Shown here: piece after piece, positions 1 to 9,736 of the stretch
Layout: every line of letters begins with the position of its first letter
Position numbering within the stretch: the stretch's first letter is position 1
DNA from: Ornithinimicrobium humiphilum
GTDB taxonomy: Bacteria > Actinomycetota > Actinomycetes > Actinomycetales > Dermatophilaceae
Length of the DNA stretch: 64,000 nt
NCBI RefSeq assembly: GCF_006716885.1
Contig: NZ_VFPU01000001.1
Span: 1,612,001-1,676,000, forward strand
Reading direction: 5' to 3'
The notes under the pieces: model-generated
Database searches by the model: none
Seen by the model: only the letters and a program-made list of their open reading frames with translations
What the model was told of the DNA's origin: nothing
Program-made: the position numbers and the translations under genes

Positions 1-1
1 C

Positions 2-292
2 TTCGGCACCGTCGACGCCCTGCGCGAGCGCGGCGCCCAGGTGCTGGTCCACGACCCCATGTACACGCCCGAGGAGCTCGCGGCCTACGGCTGGGAGCCC
101 TACACCCTCGGCTCCGGCGACACCGTGGACGTCGCGATCGTCCAGGCCGACCATCCCGAGTACGCCACCCTGTCCGCGACCGACCTGCCCGGCCTGCGCC
201 TGCTCCTCGACGGCCGCCGCGTCACCGACCCCGCCCGCTTCGCCGGCACCCCCCGGCTCACCGTCGGCGGGGGCGAGCCGGGCACCGCATGA
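2..292 (+). CDS. nucleotide-sugar dehydrogenase, C-terminal part (5' end outside window)
   Basis: The last 96 residues of a protein whose start lies left of the window. The reading frame is open from base 2. The pattern of a Rossmann-like strand, then a VLVHDP motif, then AIVQADHPEY, fits the C-terminal UDP-binding domain of UDP-glucose/UDP-ManNAc-type dehydrogenases, which oxidise nucleotide sugars for surface polysaccharides. The stop overlaps the ATG of the next gene by four bases, so the two are probably translationally coupled in a cell-envelope operon. The catalytic Cys and NAD-binding parts are not in view, so substrate cannot be assigned. Confidence 0.7.
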   Translation, partial: FGTVDALRERGAQVLVHDPMYTPEELAAYGWEPYTLGSGDTVDVAIVQADHPEYATLSATDLPGLRLLLDGRRVTDPARFAGTPRLTVGGGEPGTA

Positions 293-2265
293 GCTGGACC
301 GCTGTCCTGCCCGCCACCGTCGGGCTCGCGCTGCTCTGGGTCCTTCCCGGGTATGCCGTGCTCCGGCTGCTCGGGGCCCGTGGGCTGCTGGCGCTGGGCG
401 CCGGTGCCGCGGTGACGACCGGCGTCGCCGGCGTGCTCGGCATCGCCTACGGCCTGGTCGGGATCCCGTGGACCCTGCCCACCGTGCTGCTCGGCCTGCT
501 GCTCGCCGTCGCGGTCGCGGCCGGGATCGGTCGGCTGCTGCGCACCACCACCGACCCGAGCGGCGTCACCGTGGCCGGCGCCCGCCCGCTGCGGCCCGTC
601 GAGCGCGGCGGGCTGACGGCGACCTGGCTCGCGGGCGGCGGCGTGCTGGCGGCCGCGATGGCCACCGGCATGGGTCGGCCCGACCAGCCGCCGCAGGCCT
701 GGGACGCGGTCTTCCACCTCAACGCCCTCTGGTTCGTGCGCGACACGGCCAACGGCAGCTCGCTCGGCGGGCTCGCCCCGATGTACGCCGACACCGTCGC
801 CCCGTTCTACCCGGCCGTCTGGCACGCCCTCGTCGCCGTCGCTCCCGGCTTCGAGCGCGTCACCGAGGCCGCCAACGCCTCCTCGCTGGTCATCGGCTCG
901 GTGATCTGGATCGCCGGGCTGGTCGCCCTGACCCGTCTCGTCTTCCCGGGCCGCTCGCTCCCGGTCGTCCTCGTCCCGGTGCTCGCCGCCACCTACGTCA
1001 CCTTCCCGGCCGTCGCGGTCTCGATGCTCGCGGTCTGGCCCTTCGCCCTCTCGGTGGCCTGCCTGCCCGGCACCCTCGCCCTCGTCATCGCCACCACCCG
1101 CGGTGTGCTGTCCTGGCGGATGCACACCTCGCTGGCCCTCGGGCTGGCGCTGGCGGTGGGCGGCGTCGTGCTGGCGCACCCCTCCGGGCTCTTCTCGCTG
1201 CTGCTCCTGGGCCTGCCGCTGGTGACCGTGCTGCTCGCGCGGCAGCTGCTGCGGCGGGCGCGCCTCGGCTCTCCGCTGCTGGCGGCCCTGGCCTTCGCCG
1301 GCTGGCTGGCGGCGGTCGCCGGCCTGCTCGCCTTCCTGGTCACCTTCCCGCCGGTCCGCTCGATCATGGACTACCGGCGCGGCGGGCAGGACTCCTACCT
1401 GCCCGGCCTGGGGTCGCTGCTCGTCGACCACCCGCTGATCTACGTCTACAAGATCACCTCGGTCAACCTGGTCGTCACGATCCTCGTCCTGCTGGGCGTG
1501 GCGCTGACCGTGCGCCGCGTCCACGCCCGCTGGCTCGTCATCTCGCTGCTGGCGGCGGTGGTCGTCACGCTGCTGGCGGCCGGGCCGCCCGACAACCCGT
1601 GGCGGGTGCTGGCGGGCTTCTGGTACACCCAGGCCTCCCGCGTCAACCAGCTCGTCGTGGTGCCGTCGGTGGTGCTTGCGGCGGGCGCCGGCGCGTGGCT
1701 CGTGCGCCACGCCGCCTCCCGCCTCCGCGTGCCGGTCCCCGCCGTGGCCGCCGGGCTGCTCGTGGTCGTCGCTGTGCTCACCTCCGGGCTGCGCTGGACC
1801 AGCCAGACGCAGGTGATGGCCTCGACCTACACCACCTTCCCGATCGCCTGGGGCACGATCCTGGAGCCGGAGGAGATCGAGATGGTCGACCGGGCGGCCG
1901 AGACGCTGCCCGACGACGCCGTGGTGCTCGGGGAGCCGGTCGCCGGCTCGCCCTACCTGCTGCACCGGGCCGACGTGCAGGTCGTCTACCCCCAGCTCAC
2001 CTCGATCGCGGACTCCCCGGAACGGATGCTCCTGCAGGAGCGCTTCCGTGACTGGCGCAGGGACCCCGAGGTCTGCGAGGCCGTGCGCGCGCTGGGCGTC
2101 ACCCACGTCTACGTCGACAGCCTCACCTTCCACGACGACCTCAACGCCAAGTGGGAGGAGAGCACGCCGGGACTGCGCAACATCGAGCCCGAGGGCGACG
2201 GCTGGCGCCTGGTCGACGAGGGCGGGCACGCCTCCCTGTGGGAGTTCACCGGCTGCGACCGCTGA
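289..2265 (+). CDS. large polytopic membrane protein, DUF6541-like
   Basis: 658 residues. The N-terminal two thirds is a succession of hydrophobic segments rich in Leu, Val and Ala, roughly 12 or more membrane helices. A soluble C-terminal part from about residue 520 includes DDAVVLGEP and ends in FTGCDR. This layout matches the actinobacterial DUF6541 family, often found beside polysaccharide or glycosyltransferase genes and probably with a GT-C-like fold. That family call is from memory of the architecture. The start overlaps the upstream dehydrogenase stop (ATGA), suggesting one envelope operon. No catalytic residue could be picked out. Confidence 0.65.
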   Translation: MSWTAVLPATVGLALLWVLPGYAVLRLLGARGLLALGAGAAVTTGVAGVLGIAYGLVGIPWTLPTVLLGLLLAVAVAAGIGRLLRTTTDPSGVTVAGARPLRPVERGGLTATWLAGGGVLAAAMATGMGRPDQPPQAWDAVFHLNALWFVRDTANGSSLGGLAPMYADTVAPFYPAVWHALVAVAPGFERVTEAANASSLVIGSVIWIAGLVALTRLVFPGRSLPVVLVPVLAATYVTFPAVAVSMLAVWPFALSVACLPGTLALVIATTRGVLSWRMHTSLALGLALAVGGVVLAHPSGLFSLLLLGLPLVTVLLARQLLRRARLGSPLLAALAFAGWLAAVAGLLAFLVTFPPVRSIMDYRRGGQDSYLPGLGSLLVDHPLIYVYKITSVNLVVTILVLLGVALTVRRVHARWLVISLLAAVVVTLLAAGPPDNPWRVLAGFWYTQASRVNQLVVVPSVVLAAGAGAWLVRHAASRLRVPVPAVAAGLLVVVAVLTSGLRWTSQTQVMASTYTTFPIAWGTILEPEEIEMVDRAAETLPDDAVVLGEPVAGSPYLLHRADVQVVYPQLTSIADSPERMLLQERFRDWRRDPEVCEAVRALGVTHVYVDSLTFHDDLNAKWEESTPGLRNIEPEGDGWRLVDEGGHASLWEFTGCDR

Positions 2266-2271
2266 GGCGGG

Positions 2272-3051
2272 TCAGCCCACCCACTGGCCGCGCGCGACCA
2301 GCACCTCCTTGAGGAGGTCGGCCCGGTCGGTCATGATCCCGTCGACGCCGAGGTCGAGCAGCCGCACCATCTCCGGCACCTCGTTGACCGTCCAGACGTG
2401 GACGAACCGGCCGACCTCGTGCGCCGCGGCGACAGTCGTGGGGTTGACGACCTCGATCCCGTAGCGCTGGGGCGGCACCTGCACGCCGTCGACGTGGCGC
2501 AGCGCCTTGGCGACCACGGCGGGCCGCACGAGGGGAGGCAGCGAGGCCGCCGCGCGGAAGGCCGCGGTCGTGTTCTGGCCGGCCGAGGTGGCGACCGGCG
2601 CGGTGAGGCGCATGATCGCGGCCTCGCGCCGCTGGTCGGAGAAGGAGGTCACGCACACCCGGTCGTGGGCACGGGTGCGCTCGATGGCGCGCACCAGGGG
2701 CAGGACGGCGCCCGAGGACTTGATGTCGATGTTGAGGCGCAGCTCGGGGAAGGTGCCGAGGAGGTCCTCCAGCAGCGGCACCGGCTCCTTCCCGCCGATC
2801 CGGGCCCGTGACACCTGGCGCCAGGACATCTCGGTGATCGTGCCAGTGCTGTCGGTGACCCGGTCGAGCGTGTCGTCGTGGAAGGCGACGAGCTGCCCGT
2901 CACGGGTGGCGTGCACGTCGGTCTCGACGTAGCGGTAGCCCAGGCGCACGGCGGCCTCGAAGGCCTTCATGGTGTTCTCGAGCCCGTCGAGGTCGAACCC
3001 CCGGTGCGCCATGGGGACGGGGCCGGGGTGGTCCAGGTATGCCGTGCGCAC
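2272..3051 (-). CDS. glycerophosphodiester phosphodiesterase
   Basis: 259 residues and GTG start. It hydrolyses glycerophosphodiesters to glycerol-3-phosphate plus an alcohol. The GDPD TIM-barrel motifs are present in order: AHRGFD near residue 15, ETDVH near 38, FHDDTLDR near 53, NIDIKSS near 91, and a C-terminal WTVNE followed by GIMTDRADLL. No signal peptide is visible, so it is probably cytoplasmic. It is convergent with the upstream membrane gene, with only six bases between the stops. Confidence 0.88.
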   Translation of the reverse strand: MRTAYLDHPGPVPMAHRGFDLDGLENTMKAFEAAVRLGYRYVETDVHATRDGQLVAFHDDTLDRVTDSTGTITEMSWRQVSRARIGGKEPVPLLEDLLGTFPELRLNIDIKSSGAVLPLVRAIERTRAHDRVCVTSFSDQRREAAIMRLTAPVATSAGQNTTAAFRAAASLPPLVRPAVVAKALRHVDGVQVPPQRYGIEVVNPTTVAAAHEVGRFVHVWTVNEVPEMVRLLDLGVDGIMTDRADLLKEVLVARGQWVG

Positions 3052-3086
3052 GCCGCCAGCCTACGGCTCGCGGGGGCCCGATCGCG

Positions 3087-3881
3087 TCAGCGCAACCGCA
3101 GTTTCCCCGCGTCGGGCGGCGCGGGCGACGGTTCGCCGATCTCCCCGAACGGCCGGACCCCGGCGAGGGCCCGCGCGACCTGCGCGCTGCCGCGCCACTC
3201 GGACGGGAAGGCGGCCCGGGCGGCGGCCCGGGACAGGCTCACGTCGTCGAGCGGCCGGCGCGAGGCGACGACCACGACGTTGCCGTAGCGGCGGCCCTTG
3301 GCGACCTCCCGGAGCACCAGCTGGCCCACGTGCGAGAAGCGTCCGGACAGGGTGGCGCACAGCCGGGCGACCCACCGCAGCCCGGGCTCGTCGGCGGCGT
3401 TGACGAGCACCAGCCCGTCGGTGGCCAGCACCCGGTCGAGCTCGCGCACCCAGGCCTGGCCCGCCAGCCCCGGCGGCACCCGGCCGTCGTCGAAGGCGTC
3501 GACGACGACCACGTCCGCCGAGCCGTCGCGCAGCGCGCCGATCCCCTCCTGGCCCGGGACGGGGCGCACCCGGATCCGGTGGCCGCGGGGGAGCGGCAGC
3601 TCGCGTCGCACCAGCTCGGTGAGGGCGACGTCGGGCTCCAGCACGATCTGCGGGGAGCCCGGGTGCATCCGGTGCACCCAGCGGGCGAGCGTCATACCCG
3701 CACCGCCGACGTGGGTGACCGCCAGCGGCGCGGGATCGGGGCGCAGCGCCTCGAGGACCAGGGCGAACTGCTGGACGTACTCGAAGACGAGCAGCAGCGG
3801 GTCGTCGGGATCGACGTAGGACTGCGGGTGGCCGTCGCGCTCGACGGTGGCCCCGCCACGCTCGTCCCAGACGATGCTCAT
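3087..3881 (-). CDS. spermidine-synthase-like methyltransferase-fold protein
   Basis: 264 residues. It has the SAM/decarboxylated-SAM binding Rossmann core of the SpeE family: THVGGAGMTLARWV as the glycine-rich loop, a following acidic VLEPD, then VVVVDAFDDG. Actinobacterial proteins of this type are usually annotated as fused or orphan spermidine synthases, and most have no proven polyamine role. The catalytic Asp region resembles the family, but the N-terminal beta domain is short. It lies 28 bases before murA on the same strand and may be co-transcribed with it. Confidence 0.7.
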   Translation of the reverse strand: MSIVWDERGGATVERDGHPQSYVDPDDPLLLVFEYVQQFALVLEALRPDPAPLAVTHVGGAGMTLARWVHRMHPGSPQIVLEPDVALTELVRRELPLPRGHRIRVRPVPGQEGIGALRDGSADVVVVDAFDDGRVPPGLAGQAWVRELDRVLATDGLVLVNAADEPGLRWVARLCATLSGRFSHVGQLVLREVAKGRRYGNVVVVASRRPLDDVSLSRAAARAAFPSEWRGSAQVARALAGVRPFGEIGEPSPAPPDAGKLRLR

Positions 3882-3909
3882 CGTGCGTCGCGCAGCGGGG
3901 CCGCGCGGC

Positions 3910-5439
3910 TCAGATGTCGCGGAAGGTCTGGATGCGGGCGCCGAGGGCGTTGAGCCGGGTGGCGAGGTCCTCGTAGCCGCGGTTGATGACGTAGACGTTG
4001 CGCAGCACCGAGGTGCCCGGGGCGGCGAGCATCGCGAGCAGGATGACCACGCCGGGACGCAGCGCGGGCGGGCACATGATCTCGCCGGCGCGCCAGCGGG
4101 TCGGGCCCTCGATCATCACCCGGTGCGGGTCCATGAGGTGGACCTTCGCGCCGAGGGTGGTGAGCTCGGTCAGGTAGATGGCGCGGTTCTCGTAGACCCA
4201 GTCGTGGATGAGCGTCGAGCCCTGCGCGCAGGCCGCGATGATCGCGAAGAACGGCAGGTTGTCGATGTTCAGGCCGGGGAAGGGCAGCGGGTGGATCTTG
4301 TCCAGCGGCGCCTTCAGCGGGCCGGGGATCGTCGTCAGGTCGACGAGCCGGGTGTGGCCGTTGGCCGAGACGTACTCCTCGGACAGCTCGCACTCGAAGC
4401 CCATCGTCTCGAGGACCGCGAGCTCGATCTCCATGAACTCGATCGGCACGCGGCGGATGGTGATCTCGCTGCCCGTGACGACGCCCGCGGCGAGCAGGCT
4501 CATCGCCTCGATCGGGTCCTCGGAGGGGGAGTACTCGATGTCCTGGTCGATGTGCTCGACGCCGGTGACGGTCAGGGTGGTGGTGCCCAGGCCCTCGATC
4601 TTCACGCCCAGCTGCTGGAGGAAGACGCAGAGGTCCTGGACCATGTAGTTGGACGAGGCGTTGCGGATGACCGTCGTGCCGGGGTGGCGGGCGGCGGCCA
4701 GCAGGACGTTCTCGGTGACCGTGTCGCCGCGCTCGGTGAGCACGATCGGCCGCTTCGGGCTCGTGGAGCGGTCGACGGAGGCGTGGTAGGAGCCGGTCGT
4801 CGCGGTGACGTCGAGGCCGAAGTGGCGCAGCGCGATCATGTGGGGCTCGACCGTGCGGGTGCCGAGGTCGCAGCCACCGGCGTAGGGCAGCTCGAAGCGT
4901 TCGTACTCGTGCAGGAGCGGGCCCAGGAACATGATGATCGTCCGGGTGCGGCGCGCCGCCGTCTCGTCCATGGAGTCGAGGTCGATCTTCTCCGGCGGGA
5001 CGATCTCGAGGTCGGAGGAGTCCGGGAGCCAGCGGATCTTGAAGCCGATCGAGGTCAGCACCTCGGTGATGCGGTTGACCTCCTCGATCCGGGCGAGGTT
5101 GCGCAGGGTCGTCCTGCCCTTGTTGAGGAGGGAGGCGCACAGCAGCGCGACGGCGGCGTTCTTGGAGGTGCGCACGTCGATCTCGCCGGAGAGCTTCACC
5201 CCGCCCTCGATGCGCAGGTTCTGGGGCACGCCGGAGGAGACCTGCACGATCTCGGAGTCCAGCTTCTCGCCGATGCGGGCGATCATCTCGAGCGACAGGT
5301 TCTGCTTGCCCTGCTCGATGCGGGCCACCGCGCTCTGGCTGGTGCCGAGCAGCTCCGCGAGCTCGGCCTGGGTGAGGTCCTTGTGGCGTCGGGCGTCGCG
5401 GATGAGGCCGCCGATACGCGACAGGTAGCTCTCAGTCAT
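3910..5439 (-). CDS. murA: UDP-N-acetylglucosamine 1-carboxyvinyltransferase with N-terminal XRE helix-turn-helix
   Basis: 509 residues from the ATG at 5439, about 90 longer than classic MurA. Residues 1-70 are an XRE DNA-binding domain (LTQAELAELLGTSQSAVARIEQG). From about residue 75 the two-domain EPT fold follows: KLSGEIDVRTSKNAAVALL carries the conserved Lys-Asn pair, YAGGCDLGTRTVEPH carries the phosphoenolpyruvate-attacking Cys, and FPGLNIDNLPF keeps the catalytic Asp. It transfers enolpyruvate to UDP-GlcNAc, the first committed step of peptidoglycan synthesis. The HTH-MurA form is known in actinobacteria, often as a second MurA copy. Its DNA target is unknown. Confidence 0.88.
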   Translation of the reverse strand: MTESYLSRIGGLIRDARRHKDLTQAELAELLGTSQSAVARIEQGKQNLSLEMIARIGEKLDSEIVQVSSGVPQNLRIEGGVKLSGEIDVRTSKNAAVALLCASLLNKGRTTLRNLARIEEVNRITEVLTSIGFKIRWLPDSSDLEIVPPEKIDLDSMDETAARRTRTIIMFLGPLLHEYERFELPYAGGCDLGTRTVEPHMIALRHFGLDVTATTGSYHASVDRSTSPKRPIVLTERGDTVTENVLLAAARHPGTTVIRNASSNYMVQDLCVFLQQLGVKIEGLGTTTLTVTGVEHIDQDIEYSPSEDPIEAMSLLAAGVVTGSEITIRRVPIEFMEIELAVLETMGFECELSEEYVSANGHTRLVDLTTIPGPLKAPLDKIHPLPFPGLNIDNLPFFAIIAACAQGSTLIHDWVYENRAIYLTELTTLGAKVHLMDPHRVMIEGPTRWRAGEIMCPPALRPGVVILLAMLAAPGTSVLRNVYVINRGYEDLATRLNALGARIQTFRDI

Positions 5440-5504
5440 GGGGCCCGAGTCTAGATCACATATATGAGATAAGGCTGGGCGAACCGCTGGGGGCGCGAGG
5501 CTCG

Positions 5505-6842
5505 TCAGGGGTGCTCGTCGACGGCGGCGACCACGATCGGCGTGATGAGCTCGCGCTGCCAGGGGCGGGCCCCGAGGTCGGCGAAGGCCCGGTCGACGGC
5601 CTCGTGGGTGGCGGGGCGCGGCGGGCGCCAGAGCACCCGCCGGACGGTGTCGGGGGTCATGAGGTTCTCGACCGGGATGTCGAGCCGCCCGGACAGCCGC
5701 GCGATCTCCTCCTTGGCCATCGCGAGCCGGGCCGCGGCCGCAGGGTCGCGGTCGGCCCACGCCCGCGGCGGTGGCGGCCCCTCGCCGCGCGGGGGCGGGT
5801 CGGGCAGCTCGTCGTCGGGCAGCTCGACGGCCGCGCGGATGGCCGTCAGCCAGGTGCGCTGGTGGCGCAGCAGGCCCTGCTCGGCGCGGCGCTGGCGGGA
5901 GCGGGAGCGGTCGGGCTTCTCGGAAGCGAGCCCGGAGGCCTGTTTCGGCATGCGCGCGGCGAGGTCGACGAGCGTGCTGTCGGGCACGATCCGGCCGGGG
6001 GAGACGTCGCGCTCCCGGGCGATCGCGTCGCGCGCCAGCCACAGCTCGCGCAGGGCGGCGTTCTGGCGCGGGGTGCGGAGCCGGTGGATGCCCGAGGTGC
6101 GGCGCCAGGCCTCGCCGTCGTCGCGCCGGGGCGCGAAGTCCACGAGCGCGGCGAACTCCTGCCGGGCCCACTCCAGCTTGCCCTGCTCGGCGAGGTCGCG
6201 CTCCATGCGGTCGCGCAGCTCGACGAGCATCTCGACGTCGAGCGCGGCGTAGCGCAGCCAGGGCTCGGGCAGCGGCCGGGTCGACCAGTCGACGGCCGAG
6301 TGCTCCTTGGCCAGCGTGACGCCGAGGTAGTACTCCAGGGAGGCGGAGAGCCCGACGCGCGGCAGCCCCGCCAGGCGGGCGCCGAGCTCGGTGTCGAAGA
6401 GCGCCCGCGGGTGCATGCCGGCCTCGTCGAGGCAGGGGATGTCCTGGGTGGCGGCGTGCAGCACCCACTCGGAGGAGGAGAGCACCTCGTCGAGGACCGA
6501 GAGGTCCTCGAAGGGCACGGGGTCGACGAGCCAGGTGCCGGACCCGGCGCGGCGCAGCTGCACGAGATAGGCGCGCTGGCCGTAGCGGAAGCCGGAGGCG
6601 CGCTCCGCGTCGACCGCCACGGGGCCGGAGCCCTCGCGCAGCGCGGCGACGGCGTCGGCCAGCGCCTCCTCGGTGTCGACGACCGGCGGAACTCCCCCGG
6701 CGGGGATGTCCACCTTCTGGTAGTCGGAGGTCGGGTCGGGGTCGAGGTCCAGGTCGAGCCCCAGCTCGGCGAGAAGAGGGTGGACCATGCCCTCGCCGCC
6801 GTCGTCGCCGACACCCCGGGCGTCGGTGCCGTCCACGCTCAC
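5505..6842 (-). CDS. rnd: ribonuclease D (DEDD exonuclease plus HRDC)
   Basis: About 445 residues. The GTG at 6842 overlaps the stop of the DUF3000 gene (GTGA), which is why I prefer it; an internal ATG at 6788 is the alternative. DEDD exonuclease motifs are visible: VAVDAERASGFRY (Exo I, DxE), LHAATQDIPCL (Exo II), and YAALDVEMLVEL (Exo III, YxxxD). HRDC-like helices follow (RTPRQNAALRELW and onward) with a C-terminal extension. Family role: 3'-5' trimming of stable RNA precursors. The RNase D/DUF3000/hemE order is typical of actinobacteria. Confidence 0.9.
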   Translation of the reverse strand: MSVDGTDARGVGDDGGEGMVHPLLAELGLDLDLDPDPTSDYQKVDIPAGGVPPVVDTEEALADAVAALREGSGPVAVDAERASGFRYGQRAYLVQLRRAGSGTWLVDPVPFEDLSVLDEVLSSSEWVLHAATQDIPCLDEAGMHPRALFDTELGARLAGLPRVGLSASLEYYLGVTLAKEHSAVDWSTRPLPEPWLRYAALDVEMLVELRDRMERDLAEQGKLEWARQEFAALVDFAPRRDDGEAWRRTSGIHRLRTPRQNAALRELWLARDAIARERDVSPGRIVPDSTLVDLAARMPKQASGLASEKPDRSRSRQRRAEQGLLRHQRTWLTAIRAAVELPDDELPDPPPRGEGPPPPRAWADRDPAAAARLAMAKEEIARLSGRLDIPVENLMTPDTVRRVLWRPPRPATHEAVDRAFADLGARPWQRELITPIVVAAVDEHP

Positions 6843-7486
6843 CGGCGGGGGCCGGAGAGCGCGACGACGCCCTCGGGCAGGGGTGGGAGGCCGGCCAGGG
6901 TGCACAGCAGGTCGCCCCAGGCGCCCAGGTGGCCGGCCAGGCCGGGGCCCTCGGCACCGGGGGTCAGGACCGGGGTCCAGGAGGCGCGGATCTCGAGCTC
7001 CACGCTGGGCTCGCGCTCGGACAGCGCCCCGAAGCTCTCGGAGGTCACGCAGGTGACCGTCCCGGCCGGGGCGCTCCACTCGAGGTCGCCGGCCTGCATG
7101 GCGTCGGTCAGCCACGACCAGCCGGCCTGGCCGGCGAGCGGGTCCTGACCGACCTCGGGCTCCATCTGCGCCTTGGCGTAGGTGACGACGCGCCACTCGC
7201 CCTCCCAGGGCTCCGGCGCTGCGGGGTCGTGCAGCAGGACGAAGCGGCCGGTCGCGGCGGGGTCGTCGTCCTCGGTGAGGTAGGAGGGCACGACCTCGCC
7301 GGAGAGGGCGACGGCGTGCGGGGCGAGCCGGGTGGGGGCGGGCACCTCCTCGAGCACCAGCTCGGGGCGCACCGCCACGGAGCGCAGGCCCTCCAGGGCC
7401 CGGGCGAAGGGGCCGGGGTCACCGGGCAGGAGGGCAGAGCCCGCGGTGCGTGCCCGCGGGCGAGATCCCGTCGTCCGGCTCACCAC
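6839..7486 (-). CDS. DUF3000 domain-containing protein
   Basis: 215 residues. The sequence [21 protein letters not shown] followed by [14 protein letters not shown] and a central [10 protein letters not shown] block matches the actinobacteria-specific DUF3000 family. Function is unknown. It overlaps rnd by four bases and is divergent from hemE, an arrangement conserved in many actinomycetes. No membrane helix or signal peptide is visible. Confidence 0.8.
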   Translation of the reverse strand: MVSRTTGSRPRARTAGSALLPGDPGPFARALEGLRSVAVRPELVLEEVPAPTRLAPHAVALSGEVVPSYLTEDDDPAATGRFVLLHDPAAPEPWEGEWRVVTYAKAQMEPEVGQDPLAGQAGWSWLTDAMQAGDLEWSAPAGTVTCVTSESFGALSEREPSVELEIRASWTPVLTPGAEGPGLAGHLGAWGDLLCTLAGLPPLPEGVVALSGPRR

Positions 7487-7628
7487 ACCGACCAGCCTAG
7501 ATCCGCGGGAGGCTCCGTGGCAGCAGCGCCACGCCCGGGGGAGCGGGCCGGCACACCGGCCGAGGACGTCCGGGGGGCCGGGGTCACCGGCAGGAGGAGG
7601 TCAGGGGCCTCGTGCGAGGATCGGAGGC

Positions 7629-8687
7629 GTGAGCACCCCCGTCGCCAGCCCTGGCCCCTCAGACAGCGTCCTGGTCCGTGCCGCCCGCCGTCAGGAGGTG
7701 TCGCACACCCCGGTGTGGTTCATGCGCCAGGCCGGGCGGTCGCTGCCCGAGTACCGCGCGATCCGCGCGGACGTGCCGATGCTCGAGTCCTGCCGCACGC
7801 CCGACCTCGTCAGCGAGATCACCCTGCAGCCGGTGCGCCGTCACGGCGTCGACGCGGCGATCTTCTTCAGCGACATCGTCGTGCCGCTGCAGGCCGTCGG
7901 GGTCGACCTCGACATCGTCGCCGGGACCGGCCCCGTCGTCGCCCACCCGGTGCGCACCCGCGCCGATCTCGAGCGGCTGCCCGAGCTCACCCCCGACCAG
8001 GTGCCCGACATCACCGAGTCGGTGACGCGCCTCGTCGCCGAGCTGGGCGACACCCCGCTCATCGGCTTCGCCGGGGCCCCGTTCACCCTCGCCTCCTATC
8101 TCGTCGAGGGCGGCCCGTCGAAGAACCACGAGCGCACCAAGGCGCTCATGCACGGCGACCCCGAGCTCTGGCACGACCTGTGCGCCCGCCTCGCACAGAT
8201 CTCCCTGGCCTTCCTGCGGGTGCAGGCCGACGCCGGGGCGAGCGTCGTCCAGCTCTTCGACTCCTGGGCGGGGCACCTGTCCCGGGCCGACTACCTGCGC
8301 CACGTCGAGCCGCACAGCCGCGCGGTGCTCGAGGGCATCCACGCCACGCACCCCGACGTGCCCCGCATCCACTTCGGCGTCGGCACCGGCGAGCTGCTCA
8401 CCTCGATGGCCGAGGCCGGCGCCGACGTCATCGGCGTCGACTACCGGGTCAGCCTGACCGACGCGGTCGAGCGCACCGGCGGCCGGTATGCCGTGCAGGG
8501 CAACCTCGACCCGGCCCTGCTCTTCGCCCCGTGGCCCGCGCTGGAGCACCGGGTCCGCGAGATCGTCGAGGAGGGGCGGCAGGCCCCCGGCCACATCTTC
8601 AACCTGGGGCACGGCGTGCTGCCGAGCACCGACCCCGACGTGATCACCCGGGTCGTCGAGCTGGTCCACGAGGTCTCCGCGCGCTGA
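7629..8687 (+). CDS. hemE: uroporphyrinogen decarboxylase
   Basis: 352 residues from a GTG at 7629. It removes four carboxyls from uroporphyrinogen III to give coproporphyrinogen III in haem synthesis. Family signatures are present: [17 protein letters not shown] near the start with the conserved Arg residues, then [20 protein letters not shown], and [11 protein letters not shown] with the conserved Asp. The C-terminus has [14 protein letters not shown]. An intrinsic terminator follows 27 bases after the stop. The upstream leader is long and the ORF could open further upstream, but the signature begins just after the chosen GTG. Confidence 0.93.
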   Translation: MSTPVASPGPSDSVLVRAARRQEVSHTPVWFMRQAGRSLPEYRAIRADVPMLESCRTPDLVSEITLQPVRRHGVDAAIFFSDIVVPLQAVGVDLDIVAGTGPVVAHPVRTRADLERLPELTPDQVPDITESVTRLVAELGDTPLIGFAGAPFTLASYLVEGGPSKNHERTKALMHGDPELWHDLCARLAQISLAFLRVQADAGASVVQLFDSWAGHLSRADYLRHVEPHSRAVLEGIHATHPDVPRIHFGVGTGELLTSMAEAGADVIGVDYRVSLTDAVERTGGRYAVQGNLDPALLFAPWPALEHRVREIVEEGRQAPGHIFNLGHGVLPSTDPDVITRVVELVHEVSAR

Positions 8688-8713
8688 CGCCCGCGTCCTT
8701 CCCGCAGCACGCG

Positions 8714-8750
8714 AAGGGGCGCCCCGGCCGCTGGCCCGGGGCGCCCCTTT
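8714..8750. terminator. bidirectional intrinsic terminator between hemE and nadE
   Basis: A GC-rich hairpin whose arms AAGGGGCGCCCC and GGGGCGCCCCTT pair around a short loop, ending in a T run on the plus strand and, read on the minus strand, also in T residues. It sits between two convergent genes and can serve both. Confidence 0.8.
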
Positions 8751-8774
8751 CGTCGTCGGTGTCGTGGGGTCGCG

Positions 8775-9620
8775 TCAGCGGTCGCCGAGGTAGCCGTCCG
8801 GGGTGACCGGGAGCTCGCGCTTGTGCCCGGTGCGGCGGTACCACCCGAGGATCGTGCGCTCGTCCTCCTCGGAGACCTGCTTGCCCTCGAGGTAGTCGTC
8901 GACGGCCTCGTAGGTGACGCCGAGGGCGACCTCGTCGGCGATGAGGGGCTTGTCGCTCTCCAGGTCGGCGGTCGGCACCTTGGCGAGAAGCTCCTCGGGT
9001 GCGCCGAGGTGGCGGCCGATCTCGCGCACGCGGCGCTTGGGCAGGCCGAAGAGCGGGGTCAGGTCGGCCGCGCCGTCGCCGAACTTGGTGAAGAAGCCGA
9101 CGGCGGCCTCGGCGGCCTGGTCGGTGCCGACGACGAGCATGCCGCGGGCGCCGGCGATCGCGAACTGGGCGACCATCCGGTGCCGGGCCTTGACGTTGCC
9201 CTTGTGGTAGTGCTCGCGGTCGTCGGACAGCTCCAGGCCCGCGGCCAGGATCGCGTCCCACTGGGCGTCCACGCCGGGCTGGATGTCGATCGTCATCGTC
9301 TCGTCGGCCTCGATGAACGCCACGGCGTGGCGGGCGTCCTCCTCGTCGGCCTGCGCGCCGTAGGGGAGGCGGACCGCCACGAAGCGGGCGTCGCCGCCCT
9401 CCTCGCGCACCCGCGCGCAGGCGAGCTGGGAGAGGCGGCCGGCGACGGTCGAGTCGACCCCGCCGCTGATGCCCAGGACCAGGCCCTTGGCGCCGGTGTC
9501 GCGCAGGTAGGCGGCCAGGAAGCCGATGCGGCGTTCGGCCTCGGCTGCGGCGTCGAAGCCCTCGGGGTCGACGACCTCGAGGGCGGCACGGATCTCCTGC
9601 TGCGTCTGGATGTCGGTCAC
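8775..9620 (-). CDS. nadE: ammonia-dependent NAD+ synthetase
   Basis: 281 residues. It amidates nicotinic acid adenine dinucleotide to NAD+ using [13 protein letters not shown] near residue 50 is the N-type ATP-pyrophosphatase loop. [10 protein letters not shown] and [23 protein letters not shown] are the substrate-binding blocks, and the C-terminus KRELPVTP is typical. There is no glutaminase domain, so ammonia is the expected nitrogen donor. The length matches the E. coli NadE type. Confidence 0.95.
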   Translation of the reverse strand: MTDIQTQQEIRAALEVVDPEGFDAAAEAERRIGFLAAYLRDTGAKGLVLGISGGVDSTVAGRLSQLACARVREEGGDARFVAVRLPYGAQADEEDARHAVAFIEADETMTIDIQPGVDAQWDAILAAGLELSDDREHYHKGNVKARHRMVAQFAIAGARGMLVVGTDQAAEAAVGFFTKFGDGAADLTPLFGLPKRRVREIGRHLGAPEELLAKVPTADLESDKPLIADEVALGVTYEAVDDYLEGKQVSEEDERTILGWYRRTGHKRELPVTPDGYLGDR

Positions 9621-9736
9621 GTCGCGACTCTATCGGCGCGCGGGCGTCGCAGCAGGTGGGAGGGTCACCAGGGTCCGGGCCGGGCGGCAGGGGCCGGCGC
9701 GTTCCGGTGACGGGGCGAGGTGAGACGCTTGACCAC

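Noticed and set aside
100..2229. 709-residue open frame on the minus strand
   Set aside because: It mirrors the membrane-protein gene, is repetitive in Arg, Gly and Asp, and has no domain. It is a GC-rich shadow frame.
3910..6957. Single 1015-residue frame covering murA and rnd regions
   Set aside because: Only the last 509 residues have a clear family match. The N-terminal part is the antisense-like alternate frame of RNase D, which has its own full set of motifs.
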